Source: Meghimatium bilineatum (taxonomy: Eukaryota > Mollusca > Gastropoda > Stylommatophora > Philomycidae). From it: a stretch of 64,000 bases of DNA. Below the pieces are notes generated by a model that saw only the letters and a list, made by a program, of their open reading frames with translations, searched no databases and was not told the origin of the DNA. Below are positions 1-11,591 of this stretch, in pieces. The stretch's first letter is position 1, and every line of letters begins with the position of its first letter. The translations under genes were made by a program, and so were the position numbers. The stretch is taken from positions 45,886,094 to 45,950,093 of the forward strand of contig CM067306.1 of assembly GCA_034231615.1 (NCBI GenBank), read 5' to 3'.

Positions 1-1752
1 ACTCGTTGTATTCTGGCATATTACTCACAAATTCATTGTAAAGCTTACTACACTAGAATTGAGTATATTCTGGCCCTTTATACATGATTTCGTTGTATTG
101 CATCTTCATACGTCAGAACACTGGAGTATACACACAAATTGGGTGTACTGCAGTTTAGTACACCAAAAATCGTTGTATTCTGGCATATTACTCACTAATT
201 TGGTGTACTGAAGCTTACTACACCACAACTAAGTGTTTGCTTGTCACAAATATGGTATGTTGTAGCTTACTTCGTTAGAACTGGCGTTACACACGAATTG
301 AGTGTATTGCAGTTTAGTACGTCAGAACTCGTTGTATTCTGGCATATTACTCACAAATTCATTGTACTGAAGCTTACTACACTAGAATTGAGTGTATACT
401 GGCCTATTGCACATGATTTCGTTGTATTGCAGCTTAATACTTCAGAACACTGTCGTATACACAAGAATTGGGTGTATTGCAGTTTAGTACGCCAAAACTT
501 GTTGTATTCTGGAATATTACTCACAAATTCATTGCACTGAAGCTTACTACACTAGAATTGAGTGTATAGAGGCCTATTGCACATGATTTCTTTGTATTGC
601 AGCTTAATACGTCAGATCACTGGCGTATCACACAGGAATTTGGTGTATTCCAGTTTAGTACGGCAAACCTCGTTGTATTCTGGCATATTACTCACAAATT
701 CATTGTACTGAAGCTTACTACACTAGAATTGAGTATATTCTGGCCCATTACACATGATTTCGTTGTATTGCAGCTTAATACGTCAGATCACTGGCGTATA
801 ACACAGGAATTTGGTATATTCCAGTTTAGTACGGCAAACCTCGTTGTATTCTGGCATATTACTCACTAATTTGGTGTACTGAAGCTTACTACACCATAAC
901 TCAGTGTTTGCTTGTCACAAATATGGTATGTTGTAGCTTACGTCGTTAGAACTGGCGTTACACACGAATTGAGTGTATTGCAGTTTAGTATGTCAGAACT
1001 CGTTGTATTCTGGCATATTACTCACAAATTCATTTTACTGAAGCTTACTAGACTAGAATTGAGTATATTCTGGCCCATTACACATGATTTCGTTGTATTG
1101 CAGCTTCATACGTCAGAACACTTGCGTATTACACACGAATTGGGTGTACTGCAGTTTAGTAAGCCAAAACTTGTTGTATTCTGGAATATTACTCACAAAT
1201 TCATTGTACTGAAGCTTACTACACTAGAATTGAATGTATTCTGGTCAATTACACATGCTTTCGTTGTATTGCAGCTTAATACTTCAGAACACGTGTATTA
1301 AACACGAATTGGGAGTAGTGCAGTTTAGTACGCCAAAACTCGTTGTATTCTGGCATATTAATCACAAATTCAATGCACTGAAGCTTACTACACTAGAATT
1401 GAGTGTATAGAGTCCTATTGCACATGATTTCTTTGTATTGCAGCTTAATACGTCAGAACACTGGCGTATCACATAGGAATTTGGTGTATTCCAGTTTAGT
1501 ACGGCAAACCTCGTTGTATTCTGGCATATTACTCACAAATTCATTGTACTGAAGCTTACTACACTAGAATTGAGTATATTCTGGCCCATTACACATGATT
1601 TCGTTGTATTGCAGCTTAATACGTCAGAACACTAGCGTATTACACACGAATTGGGTGTATTGCAGTTTAGTACACCAAAACTCGTTGTATTCTGGCATAT
1701 TACTCACTAATTTGGTGTACTGAAGCTTACTACACCATAACTCAGTGTTTGC
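1..1752 (+). repeat. Left-edge block, partial HOR
   Basis: Positions 1 to about 895 match 12700 to about 13594 at a constant offset of 12,699 and also about 44951-45845, then diverge where this block keeps a type B monomer. From 912 the sequence matches 3745 and 6408, the tail of the 2,663-bp HOR, but with one extra 171-bp monomer: the distance between consecutive B landmarks is 841 bp here against 670 bp in the other two. No gene is seen. Confidence 0.8.
270..286 (+). other. Weak CENP-B-box-like match in type B link (representative)
   Basis: CTTCGTTAGAACTGGCG agrees with the mammalian 17-bp CENP-B box consensus YTTCGTTGGAARCGGGA at 12 of 17 positions. It keeps TTCG and the central A of the essential core but only two of the four CGGG bases. 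It recurs in type B monomers that have the TTACTTCG variant. Type A subrepeat 5 (TTTCGTTGTATTGCAGC) matches at 10 of 17. Without the CGGG half, binding by a CENP-B-like protein is unproven and the match may be chance. Confidence 0.25.
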
Positions 1753-4414
1753 TTGTCACAAATATGGTATGTTGTAGCTTACGTCGTTAGAACTGGCGTT
1801 ACACACGAATTGAGTGTATTGCAGTTTAGTATGTCAGAACTCGTTGTATTCTGGCATATTACTCACAAATTCATTGTACTGAAGCTTACTACACTAGAAT
1901 TGAATGTATTCTGGTCAATTACACATGATTTCGTTGTATTGCAGCTTAATACTTCAGAGCACTGGCGTATTAAACACGAATTGGGAGTATTGCAGTTTAG
2001 TACGCCAAAACTCGTTGTATTCTAGGATATTACTAACAAATTGGGTGCACTGAAACTTACTACACCACAATTCAGTGTTAGCTGATCACAAATATGGTAT
2101 CTTGTAGTTTACTTCGTCAGAACTGGCGTTACACACGAATTGGGTGTATTGCAGTTTAGTACGTATGAACTCGTTGTATTCTGGCATATTACTCACAAAT
2201 TCATTGTACTGAAGCTTACTAGACTAGAATTGAGTGTATACTGGCCCATTACACATGATTTCGTTGTATTGCAGCTTAATACTTCAGAACACTGGCGTAT
2301 TAAACACGAATTGGGAGTATTGCAGTTTACTACACCAACTCGTTGTATTGTGGCATATTACTCACTAATGTGGTGTACTAAAGATTACTACACCACAACA
2401 CAGTTTGCTTGTCACAAATATGTATGTTGTAGCTTACTTCGTTAGAACTGGCGTTACACACGAATTGAGTGTATTGCAGTTTAGTACGTCAGAACTCGTT
2501 GTATTCTGGCATATTACTCACAAATTCATTGTACTTAAGCTTACTACACTAGAATTGAGTATATTCTGGCCCATTACACATGATTTCGTTGTATTGCAGC
2601 TTCATACGTCAGAACACTTGCGTATTACACACGAATTGGGTGTACTGCAGTTTAGTACGCCAAAACTTGTTGTATTCTGGAATATTACTCACAAATTCAT
2701 TGTACTGAAGCTTACTACACTAGAATTGAGTGTATTCTGGCCTATTACACTTGATTTCGTTGTAGTGCAGCTTAAAACGTCAGAACACTTGCGTATTACA
2801 CACGAATTGGGTGTATTGCAGTTTAAGTACACCACAACTCGTTGCATTCTGGCAGATTACTCACTAATTTGGTGTACTGAAGATTACTACACCACAACTC
2901 AGTGTTTGCTTGTCACAAATATCGTATGTTGTAGCTTACTTCGTTAGACCTGGCGTTACACACGAATTGAGTGTATTGCAGTTTAGTACGTCAGAACTCG
3001 TTGTATTCTGGCATATTACTCACAAATTCATTGTACTGAAGCTTACTACACTAGAATTGAGTATATTCTGGCCCATTACACATGATTTCGTTGTATTGCA
3101 GCTTCATACGTCAGAACACTGGCGTATACACACGAATTGGGTGTTCTGCAGTTTAGTACACCAAAACTCGTTGTATTCTGGCATATTAATCACAAATTCA
3201 ATGTACTGAAGCTTACTATACTAGAATTGAGTGTATACTGGCCTATTGCACATGATTTCGTTGTATTGCAGCTTAATACGTCAGAACACTGGCGTATTAC
3301 ACAAGAATTGGGTGTATTGCAGTGTAGTACGCCAAAACTCGTTGTATTCTGGAATATTACTCACAAATTCATTGCACTGAAGCTTACTACACTAGAATTG
3401 AGTGTATAGAGGCCTATTGCACATGATTTCTTTGTAGTGCAGCTTAATACGTCAGATCACTGATACACACAGGAATTTGGTGTATTCCAGTTTAGTACGG
3501 CAAACCTCGTTGTATTCTGGCATATTACTCACAAATTCATTTTACTGAAGCTTACTACACTAGGAGTATATTCTGGCCCATTACACATGATTTCGTTGTA
3601 TTGCAGCTTAATACGTCAGATCACTGGCGTATCACACAGGAATTTGGTATATTCCAGTTTAGTACGGCAAACCTCGTTGTATTCTGGCATATTACTCACT
3701 AATTTGGTGTACTGAAGCTTACTACACCATAACTCAGTGTTTGCTTGTCACAAATATGGTATGTTGTAGCTTACGTCGTTAGAACTGGCGTTACACACGA
3801 ATTGAGTGTATTGCAGTTTAGTATGTCAGAACTCGTTGTATTCTGGCATATTACTCACAAATTCATTTTACTGAAGCTTACTAGACTAGAATTGAGTATA
3901 TTCTGGCCCATTACACATGATTTCGTTGTATTGCAGCTTCATACGTCAGAACACTTGCGTATTACACACGAATTGGGTGTACTGCAGTTTAGTAAGCCAA
4001 AACTTGTTGTATTCTGGAATATTACTCACAAATTCATTGTACTGAAGCTTACTACACTAGAATTGAATGTATTCTGGTCAATTACACATGCTTTCGTTGT
4101 ATTGCAGCTTAATACTTCAGAACACGTGTATTAAACACGAATTGGGAGTAGTGCAGTTTAGTACGCCAAAACTCGTTGTATTCTGGCATATTACTCACAA
4201 ATTCATTGTACTGAAGCTTACTACACTAGAATTGAGTATATTCTGGCCCATTACACATGATTTCGTTGTATTGCAGCTTAATACGTCAGAACACTAGCGT
4301 ATTACACACGAATTGGGTGTATTGCAGTTTAGTACACCAAAACTCGTTGTATTCTGGCATATTACTCACTAATTTGGTGTACTGAAGCTTACTACACCAT
4401 AACTCAGTGTTTGC
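1753..4414 (+). repeat. 2.66-kb higher-order repeat, copy 1
   Basis: A unit of 2,662 bp. It opens with the 1,157-bp seven-monomer module (1753-2909) and is followed by a four-A-plus-B and a three-A-plus-B run. The total is about 11 A and 5 B monomers. The unit boundary is placed at a B landmark (TTGTCACAAATATGG) and is arbitrary. It recurs at 4415 and 7078 with near identity; landmarks at 2140, 2910 and 3745 are repeated 2,662-2,663 bp downstream. Confidence 0.88.
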
Positions 4415-4471
4415 TTGTCACAAATATGGTATGTTGTAGCTTACGTCGTTAGAACTGGCGTTACACACGAA
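4313..4471 (+). repeat. Representative type B monomer (159 bp)
   Basis: Subrepeats 1 and 2 (4313-4372) are as in type A, but unit 2 ends in CACTAA. Unit 3 (4373-4402) is diverged and carries a dyad. Units 4, 5 and 6 are shortened to 29, 23 and 17 bp (4403-4431, 4432-4454, 4455-4471). Relative to type A the loss is 12 bp, so the period stays a multiple of three. Type B recurs about 105 times, always after one to ten type A monomers, and acts as the punctuation mark of the higher-order repeats. Variants include GTCACAAATATGGTATG, TGATCACAAATATGG, CACAAATATGTATG, CACAAATATCGTATG and CACATATATGG. Confidence 0.9.
4375..4399 (+). other. Type-B-specific dyad around the HindIII site (representative)
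   Basis: TGGTGTA at 4375-4381 and its reverse complement TACACCA at 4393-4399 flank an 11-base spacer that contains the AAGCTT palindrome. Type A monomers have TTGTA and TACACTA here, so the arm is shorter. The dyad occurs in most B monomers, for example 201-225. Whether it extrudes as a hairpin is inference. Confidence 0.55.
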
Positions 4472-7077
4472 TTGAGTGTATTGCAGTTTAGTATGTCAGA
4501 ACTCGTTGTATTCTGGCATATTACTCACAAATTCATTGTACTGAAGCTTACTACACTAGAATTGAATGTATTCTGGTCAATTACACATGATTTCGTTGTA
4601 TTGCAGCTTAATACTTCAGAGCACTGGCGTATTAAACACGAATTGGGAGTATTGCAGTTTAGTACGCCAAAACTCGTTGTATTCTAGGATATTACTAACA
4701 AATTGGGTGCACTGAAACTTACTACACCACAATTCAGTGTTAGCTGATCACAAATATGGTATCTTGTAGTTTACTTCGTCAGAACTGGCGTTACACACGA
4801 ATTGGGTGTATTGCAGTTTAGTACGTATGAACTCGTTGTATTCTGGCATATTACTCACAAATTCATTGTACTGAAGCTTACTAGACTAGAATTGAGTGTA
4901 TACTGGCCCATTACACATGATTTCGTTGTATTGCAGCTTAATACTTCAGAACACTGGCGTATTAAACACGAATTGGGAGTATTGCAGTTTACTACACCAA
5001 CTCGTTGTATTGTGGCATATTACTCACTAATGTGGTGTACTAAAGATTACTACACCACAACACAGTTTGCTTGTCACAAATATGTATGTTGTAGCTTACT
5101 TCGTTAGAACTGGCGTTACACACGAATTGAGTGTATTGCAGTTTAGTACGTCAGAACTCGTTGTATTCTGGCATATTACTCACAAATTCATTGTACTTAA
5201 GCTTACTACACTAGAATTGAGTATATTCTGGCCCATTACACATGATTTCGTTGTATTGCAGCTTCATACGTCAGAACACTTGCGTATTACACACGAATTG
5301 GGTGTACTGCAGTTTAGTACGCCAAAACTTGTTGTATTCTGGAATATTACTCACAAATTCATTGTACTGAAGCTTACTACACTAGAATTGAGTGTATTCT
5401 GGCCTATTACACTTGATTTCGTTGTAGTGCAGCTTAAAACGTCAGAACACTAGCGTATTACACACGAATTGGGTGTATTGCAGTTTAAGTACACCACAAC
5501 TCGTTGCATTCTGGCAGATTACTCGCTAATTTGGTGTACTGAAGATTACTACACCACAACTCAGTGTTTGCTTGTCACAAATATCGTATGTTGTAGCTTA
5601 CTTCGTTAGACCTGGCGTTACACACGAATTGAGTGTATTGCAGTTTAGTACGTCAGAACTCGTTGTATTCTGGCATATTACTCACAAATTCATTGTACTG
5701 AAGCTTACTACACTAGAATTGAGTATATTCTGGCCCATTACACATGATTTCGTTGTATTGCAGCTTCATACGTCAGAACACTGGCGTATACACACGAATT
5801 GGGTGTTCTGCAGTTTAGTACACCAAAACTCGTTGTATTCTGGCATATTAATCACAAATTCAATGTACTGAAGCTTACTATACTAGAATTGAGTGTATTC
5901 TGGCCCATTACACATGATTTCGTTGTATTGCAGCTTCATACGTCAGAACACTTGCGTATTACACACGAATTGGGTGTACTGCAGTTTAGTAAGCCAAAAC
6001 TTGTTGTATTCTGGAATATTACTCACAAATTCATTGTACTGAAGCTTACTACACTAGAATTGAATGTATTCTGGTCAATTACACATGCTTTCGTTGTATT
6101 GCAGCTTAATACTTCAGAACACGTGTATTAAACACGAATTGGGAGTAGTGCAGTTTAGTACGCCAAAACTCGTTGTATTCTGGCATATTACTCACAAATT
6201 CATTGTACTGAAGCTTACTACACTAGGAGTATATTCTGGCCCATTACACATGATTTCGTTGTATTGCAGCTTAATACGTCAGATCACTGGCGTATCACAC
6301 AGGAATTTGGTATATTCCAGTTTAGTACGGCAAACCTCGTTGTATTCTGGCATATTACTCACTAATTTGGTGTACTGAAGCTTACTACACCATAACTCAG
6401 TGTTTGCTTGTCACAAATATGGTATGTTGTAGCTTACGTCGTTAGAACTGGCGTTACACACGAATTGAGTGTATTGCAGTTTAGTATGTCAGAACTCGTT
6501 GTATTCTGGCATATTACTCACAAATTCATTTTACTGAAGCTTACTAGACTAGAATTGAGTATATTCTGGCCCATTACACATGATTTCGTTGTATTGCAGC
6601 TTCATACGTCAGAACACTTGCGTATTACACACGAATTGGGTGTACTGCAGTTTAGTAAGCCAAAACTTGTTGTATTCTGGAATATTACTCACAAATTCAT
6701 TGTACTGAAGCTTACTACACTAGAATTGAATGTATTCTGGTCAATTACACATGCTTTCGTTGTATTGCAGCTTAATACTTCAGAACACGTGTATTAAACA
6801 CGAATTGGGAGTAGTGCAGTTTAGTACGCCAAAACTCGTTGTATTCTGGCATATTACTCACAAATTCATTGTACTGAAGCTTACTACACTAGAATTGAGT
6901 ATATTCTGGCCCATTACACATGATTTCGTTGTATTGCAGCTTAATACGTCAGAACACTAGCGTATTACACACGAATTGGGTGTATTGCAGTTTAGTACAC
7001 CAAAACTCGTTGTATTCTGGCATATTACTCACTAATTTGGTGTACTGAAGCTTACTACACCATAACTCAGTGTTTGC
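4415..7077 (+). repeat. 2.66-kb higher-order repeat, copy 2
   Basis: 2,663 bp and the same order of A and B monomers as copy 1. B landmarks fall at 4415, 4745, 5071, 5572 and 6408, giving spacings of 330, 326, 501, 836 and 670 bp. A few point differences separate it from copy 1, for example ACTAGCG for ACTTGCG near 5451, and a junction near 5900 where a different neighbouring monomer type has been spliced in without changing the total length. Confidence 0.88.
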
Positions 7078-8234
7078 TTGTCACAAATATGGTATGTTGT
7101 AGCTTACGTCGTTAGAACTGGCGTTACACACGAATTGAGTGTATTGCAGTTTAGTATGTCAGAACTCGTTGTATTCTGGCATATTACTCACAAATTCATT
7201 GTACTGAAGCTTACTACACTAGAATTGAATGTATTCTGGTCAATTACACATGATTTCGTTGTATTGCAGCTTAATACTTCAGAGCACTGGCGTATTAAAC
7301 ACGAATTGGGAGTATTGCAGTTTAGTACGCCAAAACTCGTTGTATTCTAGGATATTACTAACAAATTGGGTGCACTGAAACTTACTACACCACAATTCAG
7401 TGTTAGCTGATCACAAATATGGTATCTTGTAGTTTACTTCGTCAGAACTGGCGTTACACACGAATTGGGTGTATTGCAGTTTAGTACGTATGAACTCGTT
7501 GTATTCTGGCATATTACTCACAAATTCATTGTACTGAAGCTTACTAGACTAGAATTGAGTGTATACTGGCCCATTACACATGATTTCGTTGTATTGCAGC
7601 TTAATACTTCAGAACACTGGCGTATTAAACACGAATTGGGAGTATTGCAGTTTACTACACCAACTCGTTGTATTGTGGCATATTACTCACTAATGTGGTG
7701 TACTAAAGATTACTACACCACAACACAGTTTGCTTGTCACAAATATGTATGTTGTAGCTTACTTCGTTAGAACTGGCGTTACACACGAATTGAGTGTATT
7801 GCAGTTTAGTACGTCAGAACTCGTTGTATTCTGGCATATTACTCACAAATTCATTGTACTTAAGCTTACTACACTAGAATTGAGTATATTCTGGCCCATT
7901 ACACATGATTTCGTTGTATTGCAGCTTCATACGTCAGAACACTTGCGTATTACACACGAATTGGGTGTACTGCAGTTTAGTACGCCAAAACTTGTTGTAT
8001 TCTGGAATATTACTCACAAATTCATTGTACTGAAGCTTACTACACTAGAATTGAGTGTATTCTGGCCTATTACACTTGATTTCGTTGTAGTGCAGCTTAA
8101 AACGTCAGAACACTTGCGTATTACACACGAATTGGGTGTATTGCAGTTTAAGTACACCACAACTCGTTGCATTCTGGCAGATTACTCACTAATTTGGTGT
8201 ACTGAAGCTTACTACACCACAACTCAGTGTTTGC
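7078..8234 (+). repeat. 2.66-kb higher-order repeat, partial copy 3 (1,157-bp module)
   Basis: Repeats 4415-5571 with B landmarks at 7078, 7408 and 7734. Similarity to the 2.66-kb unit continues to about 8734 and then gives way to the 3.4-kb family. The left boundary of the large duplication (about 8007) lies inside this unit. Confidence 0.85.
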
Positions 8235-11200
8235 TTGTCACAAATATCGTATGTTGTAGCTTACTTCGTTAGAACTGGCGTTACACACGAATTGAGTGTA
8301 TTGCAGTTTAGTACGTCAGAACTCGTTGTATTCTGGCATATTACTCACAAATTCATTGTACTGAAGCTTACTACACTAGAATTGAGTATATTCTGGCCCA
8401 TTACACATGATTTCGTTGTATTGCAGCTTCATACGTCAGAACACTGGCGTATACACACGAATTGGGTGTTCTGCAGTTTAGTACACCAATACTCGTTGTA
8501 TTCTGGCATATTAATCACAAATTCAATGTACTGAAGCTTACTATACTAGAATTGAGTGTATACTGGCCTATTGCACATGATTTCGTTGTATTGCAGCTTA
8601 ATACGTCAGAACACTGGCGTATTACACAAGAATTGGGTGTATTGCAGTGTAGTACGCCAAAACTCGTTGTATTCTGGAATATTACTCACACATTCATTGC
8701 ACTGAAGCTTACTACACTAGAATTGAGTGTATAGAGGCCTATTGCACATGATTTCTTTGTAGTGCAGCTTAATACGTCAGATCACTGATACACACAGGAA
8801 TTTGGTGTATTCCAGTTTAGTACGGCAAACCTCGTTGTATTCTGGCATATTACTCACAAATTCATTGTACTGAAGCTTACTACACTAGAATTGAGTATAT
8901 TCTGGCCCATTACACATGATTTCGTTGTATTGCAGCTTAATACGTCAGATCACTGGCGTATCACACAGGAATTTGGTGTATTCCAGTTTAGTACGGCAAA
9001 CCTCGTTGTATTCTGGCATATTACTCACAAATTCATTGTACTGAAGCTTACTACACTAGAATTGAATGTATTCTGGTCAATTACACATGATTTCGTTGTA
9101 TTGCCTCTTAATACTTCAGAACACTGGCGTATTAAACACGAATTGGGAGTATTGCAGTTTAGTACGTATGAACTCGTTGTATTCTGGCATATTAATCACA
9201 TATTCATTGCACTGAAGCTTACTACACTAGAATTGAGTGTATACTGGCCTATTGCGCATGATTTCGTTGTATTGCAGCTTAATACGTCAGAAAACTGGCG
9301 CATCACATACGAATTGGGTGTATTCCAGTTTAGTACTCCTAAACTCGTTGTATTCTGGCATATTACTCACAAATTCATTGTAAAGCTTACTACACTAGAA
9401 TTGAGTATATTCTGGCCCTTTATACATGATTTCGTTGTATTGCATCTTCATACGTCAGAACACTGGAGTATACACACAAATTGGGTGTACTGCAGTTTAG
9501 TACACCAAAAATCGTTGTATTCTGGCATATTACTCACAAATTCATTGTACTGAAGCTTACTACACTAGAATTGAGTGTATACTGGCCTATTGCACATGAT
9601 TTCGTTGTATTGCAGCTTAATACTTCAGAACACTGTCGTATACACAAGAATTTGGTGTATTGCAGTTTAGTACGCCAAAACTTGTTGTATTCTGGAATAT
9701 TACTCACAAATTCATTGCACTGAAGCTTACTACACTAGAATTGAGTGTATAGAGGCCTATTGCACATGATTTCTTTGTATTGCAGCTTAATACGTCAGAT
9801 CACTGGCGTATCACACAGGAATTTGGTGTATTCCAGTTTAGTACGGCAAACCTCGTTGTATTCTGGCATATTACTCACAAATTCATTGTACTGAAGCTTA
9901 CTACACTAGAATTGAGTATATTCTGGCCCATTACACATGATTTCGTTGTATTGCAGCTTAATACGTCAGATCACTGGCGTATCACACAGGAATTTGGTAT
10001 ATTCCAGTTTAGTACGGCAAACCTCGTTGTATTCTGGCATATTACTCACTAATTTGGTGTACTGAAGCTTACTACACCATAACTCAGTGTTTGCTTGTCA
10101 CAAATATGGTATGTTGTAGCTTACGTCGTTAGAACTGGCGTTACACACGAATTGAGTGTATTGCAGTTTAGTATGTCAGAACTCGTTGTATTCTGGCATA
10201 TTACTCACAAATTCATTTTACTGAAGCTTACTAGACTAGAATTGAGTATATTCTGGCCCATTACACATGATTTCGTTGTATTGCAGCTTCATACGTCAGA
10301 ACACTTGCGTATTACACACGAATTGGGTGTACTGCAGTTTAGTAAGCCAAAACTTGTTGTATTCTGGAATATTACTCACAAATTCATTGTACTGAAGCTT
10401 ACTACACTAGAATTGAATGTATTCTGGTCAATTACACATGATTTCGTTGTATTGCAGCTTAATACTTCAGAACACGTGTATTAAACACGAATTGGGAGTA
10501 GTGCAGTTTAGTACGCCAAAACTCGTTGTATTCTGGCATATTAATCACAAATTCAATGCACTGAAGCTTACTACACTAGAATTGAGTGTATAGAGTCCTA
10601 TTGCACATGATTTCTTTGTATTGCAGCTTCATACGTCAGAACACTTGCGTATTACACACGAATTGGGTGTACTGCAGTTTAGTAAGCCAAAACTTGTTGT
10701 ATTCTGGCATATTACACAAATTCATTGTACTGAAGCTTACTACACTAGAATTGAGTATATTCTGGCCCATTACACATGATTTCGTTGTATTGCAGCTTAA
10801 TACGTCAGAACACTAGCGTATTACACACGAATTGGGTGTATTGCAGTTTAGTACACCAAAACTCGTTGTATTCTGGCATATTACTCACTAATTTGGTGTA
10901 CTGAAGCTTACTACACCATAACTCAGTGTTTGCTTGTCACAAATATGGTATGTTGTAGCTTACGTCGTTAGAACTGGCGTTACACACGAATTGAGTGTAT
11001 TGCAGTTTAGTATGTCAGAACTCGTTGTATTCTGGCATATTACTCACAAATTCATTGTACTGAAGCTTACTACACTAGAATTGAATGTATTCTGGTCAAT
11101 TACACATGATTTCGTTGTATTGCAGCTTAATACTTCAGAGCACTGGCGTATTAAACACGAATTGGGAGTATTGCAGTTTAGTACGCCAAAACTCGTTGTA

Positions 11201-11591
11201 TTCTAGGATATTACTAACAAATTGGGTGCACTGAAACTTACTACACCACAATTCAGTGTTAGCTGATCACAAATATGGTATCTTGTAGTTTACTTCGTCA
11301 GAACTGGCGTTACACACGAATTGGGTGTATTGCAGTTTAGTACGTATGAACTCGTTGTATTCTGGCATATTACTCACAAATTCATTGTACTGAAGCTTAC
11401 TAGACTAGAATTGAGTGTATACTGGCCCATTACACATGATTTCGTTGTATTGCAGCTTAATACTTCAGAACACTGGCGTATTAAACACGAATTGGGAGTA
11501 TTGCAGTTTACTACACCAACTCGTTGTATTGTGGCATATTACTCACTAATGTGGTGTACTAAAGATTACTACACCACAACTCAGTGTTTGC
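8235..11591 (+). repeat. 3.36-kb higher-order repeat, copy 1
   Basis: 3,357 bp, about 16 A and 4 B monomers, beginning with an unusually long run of ten A monomers without a B (8235-10094). Landmarks at 8462 and 8891 recur 3,357 bp later at 11819 and 12248. It contains monomers with a 3-bp loss in subrepeat 3 (near 9381) and 1-bp losses in the unit 6 remnant that shift the repeat frame. Confidence 0.82.

Noticed and set aside
4745-4760. TGATCACAAATATGG as a regulatory operator
   Set aside because: It is a fixed variant of the type B link repeated with each 1,157-bp module; nothing nearby is a gene that it could control.
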